Shown here piece after piece: positions 38,241 to 49,300 of a DNA stretch of 64,000 nt. Both the position numbers and the translations under genes were made by a program. The notes below the pieces were generated by a model. The model was not told where the DNA came from and ran no database searches. It saw only the letters and a program-made list of their open reading frames with translations. How positions within the stretch are numbered: position 1 is the first letter of the stretch; every line of letters begins with the position of its first letter. The stretch comes from Paulownia fortunei (taxonomy: Eukaryota; Streptophyta; Magnoliopsida; Lamiales; Paulowniaceae), in contig CM033120.1 of NCBI GenBank assembly GCA_019321725.1, forward strand, positions 17,514,278-17,578,277. Reading direction: 5' to 3'.

Positions 38241-40813
38241 TTAACTTTGACTTGGACGATCATTCTGAGAAGCATCTCCATTAGTGGCTTCCCTCAGTCT
38301 TATTTTCGGGATAACAATGGGTTTGCAGCAGAGGAGAGCAAAAAACAACTCCATTGTAAAGATAGCCATGCTAATCCATATAAATAATGTTTTCTTCCAA
38401 AACCACAAGACCTTTTTCAGCAGAGGAAGTTCAGACTCCAGGGTCAGAGATGCAGTGTATATTTCAGGAATACCAGCACCGGGCATGTATTCAGCTCGCT
38501 GTTCAATAACCACCCTTAAGCAGGCAGTTGGCATGTCACCTTCAGTAAAATCTCTAAAATTTATTTTCAAATTCTGGGTTTCTGATGTATAGCCAGTTAA
38601 AATAGGAGCAACCTTAAGCAAAGTCAGCAGAAGGCGGATTGGCTGGCTTCTAAACTGCAACATACATGGGCGCCTTGACCTTGCAAGGGTTTTGCCATCA
38701 GCAGCAAGGAAATCTACTCTGACCTTCAAGGAATAAAATTAGTTAATGAAGACAAGCACTCAACCAAAATTAACATGAATTCATCTGGACATTGTGTATC
38801 AGTTGAATGATCTTGTTGTGAAGCTACTATGTATGAAGCCTCACTTTCAAAATGACATCAACATAAATGAATTACAGGCTCTTAATATGTGCAGAGCCTT
38901 CAGATATCTAAAAACTTAAAGGGAAAGAATGCCAAAAGGTCCAGGAAGAAAAGACAAAACAAACCATCATATTCTTCTTAGCCTAGATCAAGGTTGACAG
39001 CTGGTAAGATTGTGCAAGAAATAGAATATAAAGAGATTTCATATCAGTCTAGATGTAGGCTATAGATTTCCCATCCGAGGTTGAAGCAGGTGAATTTCTG
39101 AGATAATGAGCTGTAAGTGAAGTAGGCAAAGTTACATTTACGCAAAAATCAACAGCAGATGCAAATGCAAGACATACGTTACAGCAAGAATCCCAAATTG
39201 GAAAAGCTACACTTCTACTGTTTTTGTAATTAAAAAAAAAAAAACTCACGAAACACGAGTAGAAAGAGTTGATCTGAAGATGACAGAACCTGTAAGAACT
39301 CTCAACCACATGTAAGTTTCAAATGATATTCATCATTCAGGAAGAAAAACTACTAAGCTGTTAAAACAGAGGTGAAAACTTGTCAAACTTGCCAAAGTAA
39401 AAGGCTCAGATTACAATATCTCGACTGCCAAAGGTATTACAAGCTCATAATACAATATTTCTCTCTGGAACAAGCTCAACTACATAAGTGCAACATCGGA
39501 CACAATTATAAATATTCTAGTGCCAACATCCTTAAACTCATCTATGTGGCAGATTACCAACATAGACCTAGTTTGATATGCAAGAATTCATGGCAAAATG
39601 TAGCATGCAGTCACCAGTGCACTCAGCACAAGAACATATAGATTTCTGTAGCCAATACAAGTTCAATATAACAACGTTGAAAACATACCTGGAAAATCCC
39701 AAGATTTTGGTTGTACTCAGACTCGGGCAATGTCAATGAAACAGTAACCTTCAACTTGTGATTAGGTGGTATAACCCTTGATCCACTAGCCTTCCCAATT
39801 TCAGGCTTCTCCCCAAGACATATGTCATGGCTCAACTCCAGGTGCGTTATTATTGGTACAAATGCCACCGGACTCTTCTCCATATAATCAAAATTCAAGC
39901 TCCTCTTCATTTTTATTGGCTCCTCCACTAGCACCCTTATTAGTATCCCACCCATCACAAAAGCTGACACCAATAATCCCACCAAGACAGCACACACATA
40001 AGCTGACCACAATAATCCCCAACCGCACTTCAACCCCAGTTTCCAAATTGCTCGGTGTTCTTTTAACCATTCATAGGTAAATTGTGAAACAACTTCATAC
40101 ACAAGATTCCAAATTCTTTTCAATTTCTGAATTAAATTCTCTCTGCAGCGCTTCAAAAGCCCAAACGGATTAAACACAAGCATGTACAAGAAATACACTA
40201 ACCATATGGGGAACATAAAAAAATTGACTAACAAATAAATTTGAAAGCTGATGGACTTTATTACTATACCAGCTAAAGTCAATAGAAGACTCGAATTCGT
40301 ATCATGGCTTTCTCTCAAGTTCGATTCATCTCTTACTAAATCCTCACGTGTATTATCATTTGCATCCGTTATAGTAGAATGCTCTTCATTCTTCTCATCC
40401 TTCTCTCCACCTAGAACAACTCTCGGACACTCCGAGCTGTGTATGATCTCCAAAGAACCCGAATTTTCCAATTTGTTCTCATATTCCTTAATTTTTCGAG
40501 AAAGCCTTATCTTTCTTTCTCTAGAATTCAAGTAATTCTCCAAACTTACCGACGAGCTAAGCTTTGACAACTCCATTGAGTCGGCGCCGGAGGATTTATG
40601 ATGAGAATGCGATCTCCGGCGGCGGAGACCCGCCCGAGGCAGGTCTTTATCTCCCGGAGATGGATTAGGGTTTCCAGCTGAGACTGACACGTCACCATTG
40701 GATTCGATTGGTTCAGGAAAAGTTTGAAGGCAATCATAGAAAGTGAAATCATCGAGCGCGTCGTGAAATTCCTCTTCGTCGTCGTATTGCGCACTCGATT
40801 TCGTGTCCTCCAT
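38241..40813 (-). CDS. seipin, SEIPIN2/3 type (lipid droplet assembly)
   Basis: Two exons, 40813-39689 and 38723-38241, joined in frame by a 965-base GT..AG intron, giving 535 residues (known plant SEIPIN2/3 are about 510-525). Seipin forms rings in the ER membrane at sites where lipid droplets bud. The long acidic N-terminal extension typical of plant SEIPIN2/3 is present and carries an FFAT-like core EFHDALD (residues 15-21). Hydrophobic segments lie at about 175-215 (LLLTLAGIVIKSISF onward), at about 265-297, and near the C terminus at about 480-508 (LFIWISMAIFTMELFFALL). The lumenal domain includes HLELSHDICLGE-like and TVSLTLPESEYNQNLGIFQ segments, then VDFLAADGKTLARSRRPCML after the splice. 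A divergent N terminus is normal for the family. Confidence 0.94.
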
Positions 40814-41463
40814 TCGAATTTTATCACCTGAATTGTGTTTTGGAGCAGAGCTTTCCTTTTAAACTATTATTATACCACCTGCTTTAGGAGTTGTACATAA
40901 ACTGTCGTCAAAAGCTGAGTACGAATCTCGATGCTTTGGGGAAACTGATTTATGCAACTCATTATCGCGCTTATTGAGTCGCATCACACTCGCAGCGTGA
41001 ACTAAAGTCGGTTGAGCAATATCCACGACTTAATTGAAGAAGTAAAATACGGGGACTGCATGGTATAATATAAAAGGAAGTGCAAGAAGAAGTTCAAGAA
41101 TGGGAAAAGTTGTCTTTTATGTTTTTGGTTTTAATTTCAATTATACACTAATTATGGGCATTAAAGATATTTTCAACATTACAAATTTCATAGAAAAAAT
41201 AATTTGTACGCAAAAGTTTAATTATCGTAAGATATTTCATAAGGATGGAGTCATAAATTTAAATAATCTAAAATAAACTTGAATTGATTTTTTTAAAAAA
41301 ACAAGACAATACATAAGGTATGGAACAAAAATTTAAATCTTTATAGGACGAAAATGAATTTTTTCTAAGAAAAACAGTCAAAGATAACAATATATATATA
41401 GTTTAAATGTGAAATTGTGAATCATATTCAAACAGCTCAATCTATAGCCTCAATATTATTGGA

Positions 41464-41772
41464 AATTCTCAAGTTTCGAAATTTCTAAAGTGGTTTTTTT
41501 TTTTTTTTTTTAAGTCCTTTGGTTTTTAAAATAAACATGTTTAACATATCAAGTTATTAAATTATTGTTGCACTCAACAGAGAAGTTAATTATTATTCAG
41601 TGGGTGATTGGCAATAATGTAAATTCCCAAGTTTTGAAATTTCTAAAGTGGTTCTTTTATCTTTTTAAGCCCTTTGTTTTTTTAAAATAAGCATGTTTAA
41701 CATATCAAGTTATTGTTGCACTTAACTGAAAAGTTAATTATCATTCTGTGGGTGATTGGCAATAATGTAAAT
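41464..41772. repeat. two-copy tandem duplication, unit about 158 bases
   Basis: Copy 1 runs from about 41464 to 41622 and copy 2 from about 41623 to 41772. Both contain AAATTTCTAAAGTGGTT, a T-run, ACATGTTTAACATATCAAGT (GCATG in copy 2), TATTGTTGCACT and GGGTGATTGGCAATAATGTA. They differ by scattered substitutions, a longer T-run in copy 1 and a short deletion in copy 2, so the duplication is not recent. Confidence 0.9.
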
Positions 41773-43130
41773 ATAAAATTGTATTTAACTATCTGAAAAA
41801 TGGAAATGGAATTTTCACTTCTGTACAATAATTGACAATCAGGCATATATTGCTAAAAGCAGCCGGCATGACTGTAAGATATTTGAGGAATTAAATTAAT
41901 ATAGAAAAATTTAATCAAAAACACAATTATTAGGCATAGTTGAACTTAAAGACGAATCTAATTAAAAAATAAAAGAGAAGTTCCAACGCCTTAATTCCTT
42001 AACCAACGAGGAGTAAATTAATAGTCTTTTAAGGTATCCAAAAGGTCAACCAGCGACATTGTCTAGGCCCCAGTTTGAACATTAACAAATAATTGAGATT
42101 ATGTAATAATTTTTTCCCAACGTATAGACTCATAATTGTTGAATGCATGGGTTTCTTGCCCATTTTAGTTTGAAACTTCAAAATCAAACTTCAAAGCTCA
42201 TCCTGAAGTTTGCTTTTCCTTTCCCAATAGGAGTTGGGCAGCCAAGAAAAAGCATGTATAATTAGTTGAATTTGACTACTATATTACCAATGCTGCTTTC
42301 CTGAAAACTACTGATATGCTGCTTTCTTAGTACCAGCAAAAAAGGAACCCAATTTCAACAAGACTTTGTGTTAGCATGTTCAATCTACATTATGATAAGG
42401 ACAAACATAAAAAAACTAACTGCTATCAATCTAATCTACAATCTTACCACAGTAAAAAAGGTCATTACAACAAAATTATAAATCTAAATACAATGCTAAC
42501 GAGTTACTAGATTAATTTTTTAATGTTGCAACGCGGACCTAAAATATATATACTTGCTATTTTTTTATTAACATATAATATGTATATTGTATTCTATATT
42601 TATATAATATATGCCTACTCGCATGTATAATTATGAGTATATATAAAAAAAAATATTTATAACCTATACATGTGTTAGATAAAATACAAAATATAGCACG
42701 AAACTGAAATAAAAGATTCAAGTGAAATTTATATAATTTTTTTTTATTATGAAAGAACCAAAATTCATTTATTTAGCACCACCACACAAAAACAATCCAT
42801 ATGGATACTTCACGATAAAGAAAATTTTGTGAGGTAAAATGATATTAGCATTAATAATTAAAAACTCCAACACCTTGAACCACTAATGATATCCATTTCG
42901 TTGTTCTAGTTTAATGTTAAACACGTCGGGCGAATAATCAGGTCTATGTCTGCGTCAAAAGTGAAGCAAAATTCCTTATCTAAAAAACAAGGAAAGATTT
43001 AGATGAAAATTCTTCGAACTGGGAATCGGAAATTCAAAGTTGTCAAACTATTAAAATTAATTGGCGTTAAATGCACTCTCTCAAGTCTCAATCTTTATTT
43101 AGTGGAGATTTCCTTGGGTCTCTCTCAATG

Positions 43131-43148
43131 CTCTCTCTCTCTCTCTCT
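43131..43148. repeat. (CT)n microsatellite near the start of the RFK1-like gene
   Basis: Nine CT units upstream of the start codon at 43315, in the presumed promoter or 5' leader. Confidence 0.9.
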
Positions 43149-43314
43149 GTGCCTGTTGCTTCTTGGACCGACGCAATTCTGCCCACAGTTCACATATAAA
43201 ATTGCTCAAACGGAATCTAGATTTGTACAGCACTTGGTGCATTAAAATTCTTGGCCTATAATTTATTTACTCCTCACACTGTCCGTGCATGTTAGTGTCT
43301 GTAAATTCTTAAGG

Positions 43315-46300
43315 ATGATGCTCAGAAAAACTGTTGCTTGTTGGGTTCTGGCAGTATGTTGTTTCCTGTTGTTGAAATTATCCGCATCAGAAGTGCCACA
43401 AGAAGAAGGTCAGCAACTGATTTTCGTTTCTTTTTTTAACAATCGTGCTGTTTTCTGGCTGCTGCCCAGGAGCAAGATTGAGTGAAAGACTAGCTTTCTT
43501 GATGAAAAAACAGACCGGAATTAATCAAGAAGCAAGATTGAATGAAAGAAGCGAGGAAAATTAGTGTTGTCTTGAAATTCCTCTTGTTTAACTTATTTTT
43601 TGGGTAAAGAAATAGATTAAAGAATTTAGAGATACTGAATTGTTGGGTCTCGAATCAATAAAGAACCGGATGGTTGAGTTGATTTACTATTTTTGAATTT
43701 ATATGCGAACTGACACGGTTGCACATGGGATTAAGGTAGAATCATTGGAACAGGGTACATTCCGTACATTCAATTTTGTAAGCTCAAGTTGTCAATTTTT
43801 TGGTCAGTGTACATTCCTTCATTCGACACCCCCCAACCCCCAATCAAGTATGAAGCTCATGAGCTGGATCATCTACTTGTGGCAGTTAATTTCTCAAATT
43901 TATTTCATGTCGTACGAGATTGATTTTGTTATTCTTTATGTGTTGTCTTTAGTGGATATTCTCCAACAAATTGCCACTGAGATGGGTGCAACATACTGGA
44001 GATTCAATGGTGATTTATGTGAAGTTGACATGGTTGGGGTTTCGCCAACGCCTCCAAGTGGCTCTGAGGGTTATGTTGAATGTAACTGCAACTATAACAA
44101 CAACACTGTCTGCCATGTTACGAAAATGTATAGTTTCGTTCTCTTAACATTTCTGCATTGCTCCACTATTAACTTCTGCACAGCAGATATTTTGTTTATA
44201 TCTTATTCTTATTTTAATAGATGTACAGTTGCCAATGCGATCTTATCATAGACCTAGGCATCAAACATGCATCCTCTCACCAGTTTGGCATCACATTCAG
44301 TTTATATTATCTTCTTCAGATTGTTTTCTTTTCAGCATGTATTTGTTCAAGATTCCCCAAGACTGGATAGATTTATGCGTCAAAAACTAGCTGGTCAAGT
44401 ATACTGTCCTCACTAAGTCTAATTGCTCTTCTGTATCTCAGCTGCACTTGGATATTTCTGAACCATCCGGAAAATCCAAGAACAGCAGCAACAGATGTTG
44501 GACATTCTTTTATTTGTAAGAAACACTATTATATTCATTTCAATGCTCTTCATTCTTTGAATACCTTCATTAAGCATTCATGACAAATGGTCAATATTTG
44601 TCCAATTTATTTAAAATGGAAGTCATATTCTTCCAGAATGGGCCTCTTTTATTTTGTCTTCATTACCTTTTTTATGCTAGAAGACGGATTTTAATGTATT
44701 ATTATGGAGTTTTGGTTTAAGTTCGGGTTTCACTTATTGCAGTGTGCTTAAGAGTTACAATCTTCCTGGGATTCTTCCAGCTAATATTGTGAAGCTTCCC
44801 TACCTTCAAGATATGTGAGAACCCTTCCAATACCTGCATGCTCTGAAATTTAGTGATTTATGATATTGGCAAACATCATCTACCAAATTTGATCGACATT
44901 TTGTTTTCAGTGATTTTGCCTACAACCTCCTCAGCGGTACAATCCCAAGACAATGGGCTTCCACACAATTGAATTCTGTGTATGATTCATCTTATACTTG
45001 TGACTTAGCTCCAATACATACTTTTTTCTTTGATCTTTAGAATAATGCCAGAATTTTTATGCAGCTCTGTTCTTGTAAACCACTTATCAGGGGAAATACC
45101 CAAGGAACTGGGAAACATTAGTAGCCTCACATACCTGTATGTCTTCATTTTCTTCCCTAATATGTTTCTTGACATCGAGTTGGTGATTGAAGTTTGGTAA
45201 TTCACTGAAAGTATCAGCAGTAGTGCTGATATTCTATTTAAAGGCAGTTTAAACTTCATTTTTGTGTGTGATTTCTCTTGAAAATCATGGCTGCTTACTG
45301 GACAGAAAAAAGAAGCCACCTGGCTGGAATTCTGATCTACTTCTCATCCATGCTGTTATTATTCTTATTATAGTTCCTTGTGTTTGTCATTTTTCCTTAG
45401 AACAAATATATAGTAGTTCGTATTATTCTGCACTTTAAGAGTTTCTATTGATGAGATTTGATCAGGAACCTTGAAGCAAACCATTTTTCAGGGCCTATTC
45501 CTTCTGACATTGGGAAGTTGATAAACTTGAAAACTTTGTAAGACTTCGTATCTGTAATGACCAATATAATTTTAATGATAAATTAGAAATATGATGCATA
45601 AGAAGATGACTGACAAGTTCAGCATGCTCCACTGTTGATTGAATCACAGGATCTTGTCCTCCAACCAATTGATGGGGCAATTGCCAATGTCATTTTCAGA
45701 ACTAACAAATTTAAATGATTTGTAAGCACATATAGTATCTTCTTCCATTTCACATATTGAAATTATTTGGTATGTTCAATTATTCTTCTTTTGAATTGCA
45801 GTAGGATAAATGATAACAACTTAAGTGGACGAATACCTGACTTTATTCAGAACTGGAAACAACTTGATCAATTGTAAGATCTGAATGTATCCTAAAACGC
45901 AGAAATTTTATTGATGATTTTCTCTTTGAATATGTTCTAATATTGACTGTTTAAATGCTCGATGAAGAGAAATGCAAGCAAGTGGACTGGAGGGGCCCAT
46001 TCCGTTAAACATATCTCTTCTGAATGCATTAACTGACTTGTGAGTATACTGGATTAATAAGTTTGACTGGCGTTTTACTTTCCTTGTTTGGTATTTGTGT
46101 ACCATATAGCTGCTTAAAATTATTGACTGATGGAGTTTTCATATACAGGAGAATTAGTGACTTAAGGGCCCCCCCTCAGGAGTTTCCAGTGCTAAGGAGC
46201 ATCACAGGCCTAAGGACATTGTATGCTTAACAATAATGCATTATGAAAGGCTTCATGGTTATTATCGTGCTCTATAAGCTCTAAGATGATTCATTCTTGG

Positions 46301-49300
46301 ATATAGGGTGTTGAGAAACTGTAACATTTCTGGAGCAATCCCTGCATATATTTGGAGACTTAGAGTTTTGCAAATGTTGTGAGTAACCAATCTACAACTC
46401 AAAATGAATATGCAGATACTTGGTTTGCTCAGTTATACAGTTGTCTATTGCCTGATGATGTTCAACCTTCTTTGTCTTGATTGTGATGAACATAAATTTT
46501 GCTCACATTTTTATCCTCTCACCATCTCTCTTATTTGTGGAATCTCTAAACTGTCACCTGGTTCTATGGAGGCTGCATTTGACCATTATTTTTTTTGTCA
46601 AATATTTGACAGCTGATTTACATGTCTTCTTTTTGAGCGAACATTGATGAGTGAACATCAATCAGCCCCATCGATTCATTTACAAGTTTTCTTACGAAGT
46701 TAAAAGTCTTAAAAAGTAGCTGAGTGGAGATGTACTCACTCGTGAGTTTATTATAAAAGTTTAAACTAATGTAGAACTTTGGCTTCTCATCAAGATGAGG
46801 ATGACTGAGTTAGTCTGATCCAGTTGAAGTTTTTAGTTCACTGTTTTACCAGGTTTAAAATCATTTGATGATAGTTATGTTATTGAGAAAAAAAAAGAAA
46901 AAACATTAACTGTTTGGCGGTAATTAGTATTTATATTGTCTTGAGTTCTACTTAAATAATGAAAGACAATGTGCATATATAGTAACTACGAGAAACTTGC
47001 ACTTAGTTGAAGCATTTGTAACTTTAAGAGACTGAGTGAATCAATATATGGTATTGGCTAGAAGAACTGGCAATTACATTTTACGAAGTGAGAGAGGATA
47101 TTCAATTATACAGTACTTCCATTAAATGCTGTATGTACTTTTTTGCACTTGTTCTTATTACATTAAGAAATGGGTAATGAAATTTTACATCTATGGGGCA
47201 AAAAAATCAAATACGGCCATGGTCTTCTTCTTTGTCGTTCTGGTGGTTCCAAATCTGAATAGAAATGAAAATCAATTCTCATGAATGAAATGTTTCATCT
47301 ATTTATTTTGATTTTAATTTTTTTGAATTTTATGAATTAAGTTCTGCTAGTACTGAACTTAGTTAATGCTGAGAGAAAATGTGGACCCTTATCATCTTGG
47401 GAATCACTACAACGAAAATATTACTGATTTTTTTAAATTTTTATTTCTTGGAGGTCTATGCTATTCTTTATTGAACTCCTCCTCTATTTAAAAAATTTGG
47501 AATTTGAGATTGGAGAGCTGGGCTAACACTGATATTGAATTCATTTCTGTAAAAGTGTACTCATTTTTTGGATTTTGGTTATATGATGTCACGTTACAAT
47601 TGGGATATGAAACTGGTTATCATGATCTTATTATTCCTGGCAACTTATTCTTGTCTCCCATCACCTGTTCCCTCTTAAAAAGTACAATATGCATGTTTCG
47701 ATGAGAAACGACTTTCTATTTCCTTATTGACTAAATTTTGCGTTTTATGCTGTTGTCAGGGATGTCAGTTTCAACAAACTAGTGGGAGAGATTCCAAATG
47801 ACATTGCAAGAAATCTGAAAATTGTGTGAGTGCAAGTTTAGTTATTTTGCTTCATTTGGTTTTGATTCCATTGCACATTGGGGAATTTTAAATAACCTGA
47901 TGGAATATGATATTTTGATGACAAGTGAATATCAGCACTACTGTCCCCTTTGTGCCTCTCCTTCTATGCAGCACTTTATTTTCTCCTAACTTCTGGAGCT
48001 CTTGTTAAGATTCTTGTCTACTGTTTTTCAATCTGAAAGAATATAAATCTGCCTTCTTTACCATCCTACATTCATACTCACTGCATGATATTCCTGTAAA
48101 TAGGTTTGTGACTGGCAACATGCTGAGCGGAAATATTCCCAATACAATCTTGAAGGATGGAAACAACATGTATGTTTTATATCTGTTATACTGCTGGATA
48201 TTTTGCTTCTATCTTGCATGCAACTTCGGGGGTGGGGGTGGGGGTTTTATGGTGATGCTATTTGATTATTTTTGTTTGATACTCAAATAAATTACCTTAA
48301 CACAATCACCTCTCAGTGCAAAGCTAATGAAAACTCACTTTTTTACTCGACAACTACCTTCACTGTTTGAAATTTAATATTCAACCTCCATTTTCTACCA
48401 TATCTTTAAAATGAGAATAATTACGTCAATAGCTTGAAGCCAATTGGAATCTAAACAGAAATGTATTTTTAATTTTGGGAGATGAGATTTCTCATGTGAC
48501 ATTCAAAAACAGATTGTGGTGGTAAGAGAGCCAGGGGGTGGGGGGCTTATTCAAATAATATGGTGGCCTCACTGCTGAAGAATTAATCAATTTTTTTCCT
48601 GCATGAATGGGCAAAATCTGGAAAAATGAAAGAACTTTAAATATTCATCGTCCATAATCTCTAAGATGATTATTCTTGAGCCTTATTATTTAAGAAATCC
48701 AGATAATGACATCAAGCTTTACTGATTCTGTGCAGTGATCTTTCTTACAACAATTTTACTTGGCAAGGCCCTGATGAACCTGCTTGTCGACCAAACATGT
48801 TAGAATATCCATTACTTATTTCTCTATTATATTTCTATAACTTTCAATTTTGTTATATTAAAAATTGTTTGTTGATGTGTTTTTTTTTTTTTTTATATTA
48901 GGAACCAAAACATAAACTTGTTCAAAGGCTCATCAACTGTGAACACATTGTAAGATGCATTTTGTTCCTTTTGCTCTTAGTAGAATACTAACATGGCTAA
49001 TACTGAAAGAGAGCAAGTTAGTCATATACCTTAGGAGAACCTCTGATGCTAACTGCTCGTATGCTTAACCTTCAACAGACAACGAATCCTTCCGTGTTCC
49101 AATAATGTAGCCTGTCCAAGATGTAAGTATGCTATCATTTTCTTCTTTTGAATAATTGAGTTGAAGCATCTCTGTAAAGTGTTAAATAGGACTTTATATT
49201 ACAGCTGCGTTTTATGTCTTTAACTCAACAAAGATCAATTTTGCTCATCATACTTTTCCCAAATTGGAAATAGTAAAATCAAGCTAAAGGTATGCTTGAA

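Larger units (their letters stand above)
40814..43314. other. AT-rich intergenic region with a tandem duplication
   Basis: About 2.5 kb between the divergent seipin and receptor kinase genes, so it holds both promoters. The prominent feature is a two-copy tandem repeat at 41464-41772 (listed separately). A CT microsatellite (43131-43148) lies in the presumed leader of the kinase gene. The rest is AT-rich, with no gene recognised. Confidence 0.5.

Noticed and set aside
44442..44515. Exon-like stretch between exons 2 and 3 of the RFK1-like gene, with acceptor and donor sites
   Set aside because: At 74 bases it would break the frame between two phase-2 exons, while direct joining of 44127 to 44743 gives a continuous, family-consistent LRR ([14 protein letters not shown]). 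It may at most be a cryptic exon.
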